From contig OY757017.1 in NCBI GenBank assembly GCA_963580285.1, forward strand, positions 113,493,245 to 113,557,244: a DNA stretch of 64,000 bases. Reading direction: 5' to 3'. Below, piece by piece: positions 43,160-53,563 of this stretch (position 1 is its first letter; each line of letters starts with the position of its first letter). Under the pieces are notes generated by a model, which was given only the letters and a program-made list of their open reading frames with translations, searched no databases and was not told the DNA's origin. This DNA is from Lucinisca nassula (lineage: Eukaryota > Mollusca > Bivalvia > Lucinida > Lucinidae). A program made the position numbers and the translations under genes.

Positions 43160-45175
43160 TTGGATAGTACATGGGATGTAGATGGCACTGGGCTGCTTTT
43201 GGCGTAACCTTGCCCTCAACATGACCCCAAGGTCAAAGGTAAAACGTATGACTTTGCCATATCTCCTAAACTATTGGAGTTACACTTCTGAAACTTAGCT
43301 TATCGGATGGCACTTTGAATATAGAATGAATTGTGCTACTTTTGGCATGACCTTGACCTCAACATGACCCAAGGTCAAGGTTAAAAGTATGACTTTGCCA
43401 TATCTCCTAAACTATGGAGTTACACTTCTGAAATTATGCTTATTGGATTGCCCTTGGAATATAGAATATATTGGGCTACTTTTGGTGTGACCTCGACCCC
43501 AAGGTCAAAGATCAAAAAGTATTATTTTGTCATATCTTCTTAACTATTGGAGCTACACTTCTGAAACTTTGGTTATTGGATGACCCTTGGAATATCGAAT
43601 CAATTGGGCTACTTGTTTTGACTTTGACCTCAACCTGTCCCCAAGTTCAAAGGTAAAAAAGTATGAATTGGGCTACGTTTGGCATGACCTTGACCTCAAC
43701 AGGACCCCAAGGTCAAAGGTAAAAAAGTATGACTTTGTCATATCTCCTAAACTATTGGAATTACACTTCTGAAACTTTGCTTATTGGATGGCCCTTGGAA
43801 TACACTTAGGTTATTTAATGGCCCTTGGATTATAGAATGAGTTGGGCTACTTTTGGCAGGACCTTGACCTCAAGGTCAAGGTCAAAAAGCGACCCAAAGG
43901 TCAAAAAGCATGACTTTGCCATATCTCTTTAACTATTGGAGTTACACTTCTGAAACTTTGCATATTGGATGGCCCTTGGAATATAAAATATATATTGGGC
44001 TACTTTTGGTGTGACCTCGACCTCAACATGACCCCAAGGTAGAAGGTCAAAAAGTATTTTGCCATATCTTCTAAACTATTGGAGCTACACTTCTGAAACC
44101 TTGCTTATTAATTGGCTCTTGGAATACAGAATCAATTGGGCTACTTTTGTTTTGACCTTTACCTCAACCTGACCCAAAGGTCAATGTTAAAAAAGTATGA
44201 CTTTGCCATATCTTCTAAACTTTCGGAGTTACACTTCTGAAATTTTGGTTATTGGATGGCCGTTGGAATATAGAAAAATTGGAATACTATTGGTGGACCT
44301 CAACATAACCCCAAGGTCAAAGGTCAAAAAGTATTACATTGGCATATCTTCTAAACTATAGGAGTTACACTTCTGAAACTTTGTTTATCAGCTAGAATGT
44401 TCTTTGCAACTTATTTGGTTATTGGATGGTCCTTGGAATATAGAATGAATTGACCTCAACATGACCCCAAGGTAAAAGGTCAAAACGTATGATTTTGTCA
44501 TATCTCCTAAACTATTGGAGTTACACTTCTGAAACTTTGCTTATTGGATGGCCCTTGGAATATAGAATAAACTGGGCTACTTTTGGGATGATCTTGACCT
44601 CAACATGACCACAAGATCAAAAGTCGGAAAGTATTATTTTGCCATATCTTCTAAACTATTGGAGTACCACTTCTGAAACTTTGGTTATTGGATGGGCCTT
44701 GGAATATAAAATGAATTGGGCTACATTTGACATGACCCTGATCTGAACATGACCCCAAGGTCAAAAGTCAAAAAGTATGGCTTTGCCATATCTCCTAAAC
44801 TATTTGAGTTACACTTCTGAAACTTTGCTTATTGCATGGCCCTTGGAATATAGAATATATTGGGCTACTTTTGGGGGTGACCTCGACCTCAACATGAACC
44901 CAAGGTCAAAGGTCAAAAAGTATTATTTTGCCGTATCTCCTAAACTATTGGATCTACACTTCTGAACCTTTGCTTATTGGCTGGCCCTTGGAATATAGAA
45001 TATATTGGGCTACTTTTGAGATGACCTCGACCTCAACATGACCCCAAGGTTAAAGGTCAAAAAGTATTATTTTGCCATATCTTCTAAACTATTGGAGCTA
45101 CACTTCAGAAACTTTGGTTATTGGATGGCCCTTGGAATATAGAATCAATTGGGCTACTTTCGTTGTGAACTATCT
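43160..45175 (+). repeat. Tandem array of about 145-bp units
   Basis: About 13 units sharing 'atatctcctaaactattgg', 'acacttctgaaactttgc' and 'gaccttgacctcaacatg'. Two units hold a perfect AGGTCAAAGGTCA (44314-44326, 44903-44915); several have single-base variants. The array ends before a G run at 45229-45246. Confidence 0.85.
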
Positions 45176-45246
45176 GGGCATAAATGATAAGATATGCTCT
45201 TGTGCTGAAGCATTATACACCTGGGGCTGGGGGGGGGGGGGGGGGG

Positions 45247-45590
45247 CGCGGGATGGGGGCACTGGTATGGCTAGGTGTTAGTTTGTAGGCATCGTCTCAA
45301 TGAAATGATTTTAAAATATTTATTAGTTATTTATCTATGAACAAGAGTGTAGAGAATAAACAAAAAATGTTCAAAAAGCTCTCAGAAGGCACCATTTTCT
45401 AGCCTATCCTGAGAGCTTGCCACCAAGACTTCGCGCCTTTGGCACTCGCAAATCCTCCTCGAACGCGCTGTCTCCCTCATTTTTATTTTCAAAACTTAAC
45501 ATGTCTGCCTTTGTAATTTGTTATAAATGTTTCCAATTATTGAATATGCTAACGAGTTATAAACAAAATTGGTTATATATCAGCCAACCA
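45247..45590. other. Spacer between arrays
   Basis: No gene. 'tgtctgcctttgtaatttg' and neighbours are unique. Confidence 0.4.
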
Positions 45591-46080
45591 TGTGACAACA
45601 ATTTCAAGTGTAAAAGGGTGAAGGTCATGGTGACCTACATTTCACGGTCCAGTGATTTTGCCTTATATCTTGAAGACTATTTGTTGGAGAAATGTCATAC
45701 CTGGGATATTAGTACCATGTGACCCCATGATTGACCTCAAAATATATCTAGGCCATTGTGACCTATATTTCATGGTTCAGTGATTTTGCCTTATATCTTG
45801 AAGACTATTTGTTGGAGAAGTGTCATACCTTGGATATTAGTGCCATGTGACCCTATGATTGACCTCAAAATATATCTAGGTCACTGTGACCTATATTTCA
45901 TGGTTCAGTGACTTTTGCCTATTATCTTGAATACTATTCGAAGGAGAAATGTAATACCTGCACTATTACATCCATGTGACCCGATAATTGACCACCAAAT
46001 ATATCTAAGTCACTGTGACCTATATTTCATGGTTCAGTGATTTTGCCTATTATCTTGAATACTATTTGATGGAAAAATGT

Positions 46081-46409
46081 GTGTGTGTGTGAATTCGGGT
46101 TTAATGTCGCTTCAACAATTTTTCAGTCATATCACGACAGTGTCTGGTTGGACAGGGAGCTCAATGCTCACTTTTATAGTGCTGCCTCGCTGAAGTATCA
46201 TGTCCCAGACACATTACATGATACCACACCCAGTCACATTATCCTGGCACTGGGTTGACCAGTCCTAGCTCTACCCCGTAAATCTGAGTGCCAAGTGAGG
46301 AGCATCTAGTACCATTTTTAACGAGTTTGGTATGTCGCAGCCCGGGATCGAACCCGTGACCTCCCGTTCCCCAGAGCGGACACTCTACCAACTGAGCTAT
46401 CGGGACCGG
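46081..46409 (-). mobile_element. tRNA-derived SINE, family C, 14-bp duplication
   Basis: Minus strand head CCCGATAGCTCAGTTGGTAG (A box), GGTTCGATCCC (B box); 3' domain 'gacactgtcgtgatatgac' and 'gcgacattaaacccg', then a CACACAC tail. TGATGGAAAAATGT flanks it (46067-46080, 46410-46423). The 3' domain resembles the conserved central domain shared by several mollusc SINE families. Confidence 0.85.
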
Positions 46410-47052
46410 TGATGGAAAAATGTCATACCTGGATTATTAGTTCCATGTGACCCAATGATTAACCTCAAAATATATCTAGGTCAGTGTGACCTATATTTCA
46501 TGGTTCACTGATTTTCCCTATTATCTTGAATACTATTTGATAAAGAAATGTCATACCTTGATTATTAGCTCCATGTGACCTGCTGATTGACCTCAAAATA
46601 TATCTAGGTCAGTGTGACCTATATTTCATGGCTCAGTGATTTTGCCTATTAACTTGAATACTATTTGATAAAGAAATGTCATACCTTGATTATTAGCTCC
46701 ATGTGACCTGCTGATTGACCTCAAAATATATCTAGGTCAGTGTGACCTATATTTCATGGCTCAGTGATTTTGCCTATTAACTTGAATAATATTTTGATAA
46801 CAAAATGTTATACCTGGGATATTACTTCAGTGCCACCAGATGATTGACCTCAAAATATATCTAGGCCATTGTGACCTATATTTCATGGTTCAGTGATTTT
46901 GCCTTATATCTTGAAGACTATTTGTTGGAGAAGTGTCATACCTTGGATATTAGGGCCATGTGACCCTATGATTGACCTCAAAATATATCTAGGTCACTGT
47001 GACCTATATTTCATGGTTCAGTGACTTTTGCCTATTATCTTGAATACTATTC

Positions 47053-49134
47053 CAGTGTTATTGATAAGCTTTTGCCCGAGGAGTACTGTTACTCCTTCAA
47101 CCAAAGACTATAGGTGTATCCTGTGATTCTTTGAGAGTATCGGTACTTCTAAATTCAAAACTAGGGTCGTATCTTCATCTGTCATCACAGGATGGCTGCT
47201 AAGCGCACTTATATTAATTTCAGACGTGGCAGTGGCCATATGCAAAAGTCGTTAAACACATATTCTATCATCGTATTATACCGATATACATTTTCATGTT
47301 AATAAGCTGGCGGACAGCCAAAATGAAAAATTACTTTTTTCTTCTAAAGAAGGTAAATCCAGCCAATGTGGTCGTATTCTTCGCATGTGTTTTTGGAATT
47401 TCCCAGAGGCCATTGAAGGCTCGTTTCGATCAGACTGTGCAGGCTGGTCGGAGTCTTCAGCCGTCACACAGATCATACTGTCATCAAAATGTTTTCAAAC
47501 CCATGTTTTGTGTCTGCAGCTGCCTTATGTGCTACGCGTTCAAAGGCGGGGGGAAATCTCCACTAATTGTAGCAACTGCATGCGATTGGTAAAAGGCGAG
47601 AAATTCAGCGCTCAGCAAAACTACAATAAAATGTGCGACCAGTGAAGACTCAGATCAGCAAGCGCATCTGTGAAAGCTAATCAGTCTGTCCCGGTTGCTG
47701 TGTTTGCGTTCTTTTATGATGCGCTGCCAGTCATTCTGCTTAATGTTCAAAGAAGACAGCGAGACATCTTAGGGTGTTAATTTATAGGCTACTTGATAGA
47801 TAGCAGTAAATAAGCATGCACTGCATGCTGACCTGACCACCTGTGATTCACAATGAGATATATGAGTACCCAAGTATTACAGGTTAATCCTGCCAGTGTG
47901 ACTCAATAAATGTAATTTTGGTCAAATGTATACGGAACATGGCGGACAAAGAGATCAGTCTGTGCAGCGGTAGTTCTATCTCAGACGTGCATTGACGACA
48001 AGACGACAATATTGCGAGAAAAAAATACGTCGGGATGATAAAAGTATGAAAAATAGAAGTGGAGTCAAAAGTAAACAACCACCATGATGCAATAATCAAA
48101 GGCGCCGACATACACCTGTCGGAAAACGGCAATAAACAAGGTTTTTAAGCCTCTGGTTAAGAGTTTCCGCCAATGGCCAAAGGACGTAAAAAAAATGAGT
48201 CATGGACGCAAATTTTCTTGCATCTGCGGCCTGCAGACGCTAAGCAGAAAGAGCCAGCGCTGACACTGCCTGGTCGGATATATATTCGCTGTTACATGAA
48301 TTATAACTTTCCTAGCCCAGTTGTTGTTGTTTCTGTTTTGTTTTTCCACAAAATACAGAGTAATCCATTTCAACGTGAACTTCTGCGATTTGGGAGAAAT
48401 AGCCGCCAGAAATTTCTCATGCATTTGATATTTTTGTCTTGCGTTTTTCCGGAGAAACTTTGTCAGGTCCTCCACAAACTTAACTTTTAATCGTCTGCGC
48501 GTCTGTTTTGATATTTTATTCCTAACTACATGACAATGTGAATCTGTAGATCTGTCGAACCCAATTTTTTTTCTCGAAGATGATACTCTGTAGAAGTCAA
48601 TGTGGTTGCCTAACAATATTCAGGATCGTATTTTTAAGCACGCTTGTCATAAAGTTACTGTTCATGCTTCAGGCGTTGATAATAAAGTTAATAATGCGGG
48701 CGGCTTTCCCTTAGATTATAAATACCGTTATGTAATCACGCATCAATAATCAGTTTCCTAATCATGTTGGTAGTTGTCATAACTTGATGCTGATTAAATA
48801 TAAGCTCAATATATGATCGTCAAAAGGTAAGGTTGAAGTGTTTCAGCGTAATTAAAACAAATGCCATCATTCATCAATGGATAAATTTCGAATCGTTCTT
48901 GAAGATTGGAACAGTTTTTGTTGAAGACTATGAAGCGGCGAAAATTACCGCGATTTTGACTGCTTTTTGTCAGGTGTCATGTTTTTTCCCATTGCCGATA
49001 CGACTGCAATGGAACGACCTTGGGGTATCGCCAATTTTACGGTCGTATGTGGTACGACTTTTTCTTCATTTCTAGGCGTATTTGCTCGATTTTAGAGGCG
49101 TATTTACGACGATACGACCCTTATCAATTACTCT
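47053..49134. mobile_element. 2.1-kb TIR element of unknown superfamily
   Basis: Inside the satellite. Ends CAGTGTTATTGATAAG and, reversed, CAGAGTAATTGATAAG. CTATTC flanks both sides, restoring 'gaatactattcgaagg' as seen at 45922. It has several open frames (for example 48173-48490 plus, 48616-48200 minus) but none with a recognised transposase domain. A 6-bp duplication and CAG ends would suit a few superfamilies; I cannot choose. Confidence 0.65.
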
Positions 49135-49283
49135 GCTATTCGAAGGAGAAATGTAATACCTGCACTATTACATCCATGTGACCCGATAATTGACCACCAA
49201 ATATATCTAAGTCACTGTGACCTATATTTCATGGTTCAGTGATTTTGCCTATTATCTTGAATACTATTTGATGGAAAAAGTTG

Positions 49284-49613
49284 TGTGTGTGTGTGAATTC
49301 GGGTTTAATGTCGCTTCAGCAATTTTTCAGTCATATCACGACAGTGTCTGGTTGGACAGGGAGCTCAATGCTCACTTTTATAGTGCTGCCTCGCTGAAGT
49401 ATCATGTCCCAGACACATTACATGATACCACACCCAGTCACATTATCCTGGCACTGGGTTGACCAGTCCTAGCTCTACCCCATAAATCTGAGTGCCAAGT
49501 GAGGAGCATCTAGTACCATTTTTAACGAGTTTGGTATGTCGCAGCCCGGGATCGAACCCGTGACCTCCCGTTTCCCGGAGCGGACACTCTACCAACTGAG
49601 CTATCGGGACCGG
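49284..49613 (-). mobile_element. SINE-C copy 2, from array duplication
   Basis: Nearly identical to 46081-46409, in the same array context and with the same flanking duplication sequence, so it arose by duplication of the array segment and not by a new insertion. Confidence 0.85.
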
Positions 49614-50155
49614 TGATGGAAAAATGTCATGCCTGGATTATTAGTTCCATGTGACCCAATGATTAACCTCAAAATATATCTAGGTCAGTGTGACCTATAT
49701 TTCATGGTTCACTGATTTTCCCTATTATCTTGAATACTATTTGATAAAGAAATGTCATACCTTGATTATTAGCTCCAAGTGACCTGCTGATTGACCTCAA
49801 AATATATCTAGGTCAGTGTGACCTATATTTCATGGCTCAGTGATTTTGCCTATTAACTTGAATACTATTTGATAAAGAAATGTCATACCTTGATTATTAG
49901 CTCCATGTGACCTGCTGATTGACCTCAAAATATATCTAGGTCAGTGTGACCTATATTTCATGGCTCAGTGATTTTGCCTATTTAACTTGAATAATATTTT
50001 GATAACAAAATGTTATACCTGGGATATTACTTCAGTGCCATCAGATGATTGACCTCAAAATATATCTAGGTCAGTTTGACCTATATTACATGGTTCAATG
50101 ACTTTGAATTATATCTTGAATACTATTGGTTGGAGAAACTTCATATCTGAATATT

Positions 50156-50240
50156 CAATTCCATGTGACCAGATGATTGACATAGAAAAATATCTAGCCT
50201 AGATATATTTCTATGTCAATCATCTGGTCACATGGAATTG
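50156..50240. repeat. Perfect inverted monomer, 85 bp
   Basis: CAATTCCATGTGACCAGATG mirrors at CATCTGGTCACATGGAATTG around TATCTAGCCTAGATA. Part of one satellite monomer has been copied in reverse. Confidence 0.85.
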
Positions 50241-50529
50241 TGTGACCTATTTTCAAGGTTCAATGATTAGCCTTTTAATTCAGACACAATAGACGTTTCC
50301 GAGCTGTCAATCAAGCGCGCTATTTCATCCAATCGAAAAAATCGATTTTATTTAGTGCCGCTGTGTTAGTCACTAACGGCCATTTTCTCCCACAAACAAA
50401 GAAACGCGGTTGTTTGGAGAGGGCATTTCAGGTGGGGGAGGTGGGGGGAGGGGGTATTATTAGGACTGACAAAATTGCCATGTTGTACAGTACGGCCATA
50501 TTTAGATAAATATGTACATGTAGATATGT

Positions 50530-50700
50530 ATATACATATAGATTGCATAAGGGACCGGTCTTACTGCTCCGGGCCTTCTGGCCTGGTCGTCGTGTCACTC
50601 GCTTTGTAACCCCAGGTCGTGGGTTCAGTCCCCGGTCAGGGCACTTGACTGGATTTTTCTTAACAGATTTTTTCCTCCTCAAACTACAATGGTGCCTGGT
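50530..50700 (+). mobile_element. tRNA-derived SINE, family E, copy 1
   Basis: 'ggccttctggcctggtcgtc' then B-box-like GTGGGTTCAGTCCCC and 'ttaacagattttttcc'. Confidence 0.55.
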
Positions 50701-50839
50701 GCCACGATGATAACCGTTTGAGCCCAGGGGCGGGGCAGATGCAGCGGAATCAAAAGAAGCTGGAAATGTGATATTATTACATAGTATCTCCTAAACGTTT
50801 GAAACAAATGTCTCTCTGTAGTACGACCATAATAAATAT

Positions 50840-51010
50840 CTATGTAGATTGCATAACTGACCGGTCTGGTTGGTCCGGGCCTGGTTGTTGTGTCGCTCAC
50901 TTTGTAACCCGAGGGTCGTGGGTTCAATACCGGGTCGGGGCCCTCGACTGCATTTTTATATTTATTTACAGATTTTTCTCTTCACACTGCAATGCCGTCA
51001 CAAATATCGT
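50840..51010 (+). mobile_element. tRNA-derived SINE, family E, copy 2
   Basis: 'gggcctggttgttgtgtcgc', B-box-like GTGGGTTCAATACC, 'tttacagatttttctc'. About 310 bp from copy 1 and in the same orientation. Confidence 0.55.
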
Positions 51011-51454
51011 ATGGGCTGGTGTGCTGCGGGGCAAGCGTTGGGGCTTATGCGGGCAACAAGGACTGTGATCAGCCTGCGCATTAGCGCAGTCTGACTGGGG
51101 CCATCGTGGATTGCAACTGCCCTTCTATAGTCTGCTGGCTTTTCAAAGAGAGATGCGCGAAATCTCGTGTCTCAGTGAGTAATTAAGCAGACTGATGCGG
51201 CGGGTGTGTTGGCTCATGTAGTATATGCTCACAGCATGATCGCTGGTCTAGAGGTTGATGGGTGGACTGCTGGTCTACATTTGGCTGTCTGATTAGGGAT
51301 CAGAAGATATAGAGTTAATGCGGATTGCATGAAAGGGTTAGTGTATATGATTGACACCACTCTCGGTTGAATTATATTGTATCCTCGGTGTGGAATTATT
51401 GTATAATGAAATGAGGAGCATATGCTTTATAATTATTTTGTGTTTGTTTTGTTA

Positions 51455-51640
51455 GTTTGTTTGATTGATTTGAAGTTTAACGTCCCCGTCGACCCTGTAA
51501 AGATCATTTTAGAGACGTTGCTTCCAATTTTGTGGGACTTTTACCCGACATTGAGATGAAATGACATCTCAAGCCCTGTCGCCCAATGAAACCAATAGGG
51601 TTTATAAGCATTGACGGGCCGACTCGCACCGCATTGCTTA
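51455..51640 (-). mobile_element. SINE-H, head missing
   Basis: 'tttgattgatttgaagttt' to 'gccgactcgcaccgc'. Followed by a MITE-like hairpin at 51712-51800 ('ccacctttgggactgctc' / 'cccataggtggtct'). Confidence 0.65.
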
Positions 51641-52359
51641 TAATTAAGTAAACAAGTGTTTAATGTGCACAGGTATGTGTGTGTGTTGTGGGATGTGTGC
51701 ATGTACAGTGAAGTTCCTATATTGGGACCACCTTTGGGACTGCTCAAAAGTGGTCTTAAGACAATTTTGAATGGTCCCATAGGTGGTCTTTCACTAGAGC
51801 ATACAGGATGTATAGAGGTGCAAAGAAATACATGAATTGTACCTTCGCTGTAACTTGGAGATTGTTTTCCAGGCTGAATATTTTGGAATCATGCACATAA
51901 TTATTTTATAATTCTTTTGTTAGGCTGTTTTCATTTATGTGTGTGTTTGTGTGCGTGTGTGTGTGTGTGTGTGTCAAAGTTTAATGTCTCGGTAAGTTAG
52001 AAACGCCAATATTATCCGGAATGCTTGATAAATCTCCTTCGAGATCTACACAGACTTTCTTTGTTTCCGCCATATTGGCTGCAAAGCTTGTGGGACGTAG
52101 CAACAGTAACCAAGTAGGCGGAGCATAAGATTAGGTTCCCGGAAACGTCTATTTGATTCTGAAATGTAATATCTGGAATATATGACCGGTCTCATGGGCC
52201 ACGTCGGTCGGTGTGTGCTCGGAGGGGGATGTGCTGTGTTTGCCGGGTCTTGTCCATCATCCGTTTCGGTTTCATAACATTGGGGTTGAGACAAACTGAT
52301 GAAGATTAAATATCAGAAAGGCCTCTGTGTCACTTAATTTGGTATAGTTACGCATTAAT

Positions 52360-52490
52360 TCCATGTGACCTGATAATTGACCTTAAACTATATGTAGGTA
52401 AGTGTGATCTATATTTCATGGTTCAATAATTTTACCTTATATCTTGGAGGCGCAAAACAGGCGAGCTATGCTGTCATGCGACAGCTCTTG
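52360..52490 (+). repeat. Last satellite unit and terminal hairpin
   Basis: 'tgtgatctatatttcatgg' is a diverged 128-bp unit; it ends in a hairpin AAACAGGCGAGCT ... AGCTCTTGTTT, comparable to Helitron-like 3' ends. This suggests the satellite was once the core of such an element. Confidence 0.5.
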
Positions 52491-52494
52491 TTTT

Positions 52495-52680
52495 GCCCAG
52501 TCGTTAATAAGTGTGCTCAGCTGAGTTTCACAACTATGCCTTTTCCAAAATGCATGTTGTCTGTATGACAAAAGTTTATGATCATCCAAGTTGGCCATGG
52601 TGTTTGAGTAGACTAAAATGTATATGTTCAAGCAATTAACAAAGAACACAAGTCAGAGACGCAGGGTGACAATTACGGGC
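52495..52680 (-). pseudogene. LINE reverse transcriptase fragment
   Basis: Minus strand reads LEH-like start, then LDDHKLLSYRQHAFWKRHSC and ETQLSTLINDWAK, a conserved RT block of jockey/CR1-type LINEs (QHAFRKxHSCETQL). The upstream frame is shifted. Under 190 bp remain. Confidence 0.65.
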
Positions 52681-52698
52681 AATAGCCCTATCTCCTTT

Positions 52699-52935
52699 TT
52701 AGCTCGCCTTTATAAAGTACATGTAGAGCTATTGTTGTCACCTTGGTTGTGTGGGTTTGCGTGTGCGTTCCCGTCACACTGCATTAAAGTTTTTCAAAGC
52801 TTATATCTCAACAGTCACTCATCACCGAGTACTCATATTTGGAACTTAAGTACCTGGGAGGGTCTTCTGATGTTCAAAGACAACATACTCCTGGGTTCAT
52901 GCCCCGTGGTGGGGCCAGGGGTCAAAAATGATGTC
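52699..52935 (+). repeat. Family eta 5' part
   Basis: TTAGCTCGCCTTTATA, 'agagctattgttgtcacc' and 'ttcatgccccgtggtgggg' match 41056-41290. Confidence 0.55.
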
Positions 52936-52937
52936 CC

Positions 52938-53340
52938 ACCCACCACAGTGACCCCACACAGTGGTGGTACAATTACTTGTACCACCACTGAACTCTCAAA
53001 ATTATTAACTTCATGTTTTACTGCCATCAAAAAACATGTGATAAAATATTGCGACAAAGTCTTCGAAAGATCAGGTAGAAATCTGTTTTGGTCTATAAAA
53101 AATTCTAATGAAGTTTTAAACAAATTGAAATCTAGGCGTTTTCGTGCTTCAAGTCTGCCTACCTTCGATTTTTCCACCCTTTATACTACACTTCTTCATA
53201 ATCTTATAAAAGAAAAACTTAATGATTTAATTGAATAGACATTTCATTGGGAAGACTCACTCTATCTTGCATGTAATGTAGGAAATGCCTCTTTCGCTTC
53301 TGAAGAGCATAAAAATTATGGCCTGCTGCACAATAAAGTA
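52938..53340 (+). mobile_element. Penelope-like N-terminal RT fragment
   Basis: Plus strand frame: ELSKLLTSCFTAIKKHVIKY, then FWSIKNSNEVLNKLKSRRF and TFDFSTLYTTLLHNLIKEKL; a stop follows at 53236. This is the part upstream of the catalytic region and overlaps the start of the copy at 6247. Confidence 0.65.
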
Positions 53341-53563
53341 TCCAATTGGGTTAGCATTAACATAAAAAAATAAAGTTTGTATTTTCTGCTTAACTTAAGT
53401 ATTATTCAATAGAGTAATGTTTTACCTATCAGAAACAGTCAAAGAAAAGATAAGTTTAAGGCCAGTACAATTTTTTTTCCTTCCTGATGATGGTCAGTCA
53501 AGTAAAGGGATGGACAGACATTACTGGCCAGTGTTTGAAGCATAACTAGGAGAGGAACATATA

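Larger units (their letters stand above)
45590..50280 (+). repeat. 128-bp satellite with ERE-like palindromes
   Basis: Monomers share 'gacctatatttcatggttc', 'agtgattttgcctat' and 'attgacctcaaaatatatc'. AGGTCANNNTGACCT occurs at 45622, 45878, 46478, 46606, 46734, 46991, 49682, 49810, 49938 and 50068, and with one mismatch at 45750, 46007, 46863 and 49209. Spacing is 128-130 bp once insertions are subtracted. Interrupted by SINE-C at 46081 and 49284 and by a TIR element at 47053-49134. A last unit appears at 52360-52450. Confidence 0.9.
50281..52162. mobile_element. 1.9-kb TIR element, non-autonomous
   Basis: Ends CAGACACAATAGACGTTTCCG and, reversed, CAGAATCAAATAGACGTTTCC. Inserted in a satellite unit ('gattagccttttaatt' left, 'aaatgtaatatctgg' right); no clear target duplication. 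It carries two SINE-E copies, a SINE-H and a hairpin. No transposase recognised. Confidence 0.6.

Noticed and set aside
42880..43172. Long open frames of YVCM and HTYI repeats
   Set aside because: They are translations of the (GTAT)n microsatellite.
48173..48616. Overlapping 105- and 138-codon frames as transposase of the 2.1-kb TIR element
   Set aside because: No catalytic motif, zinc finger or similarity that I can recognise; the frames overlap on opposite strands.
45590..50280. Regularly spaced repeats as a CRISPR array
   Set aside because: The 128-bp units are contiguous and alike along their whole length, with no unique spacers; the context is eukaryotic.
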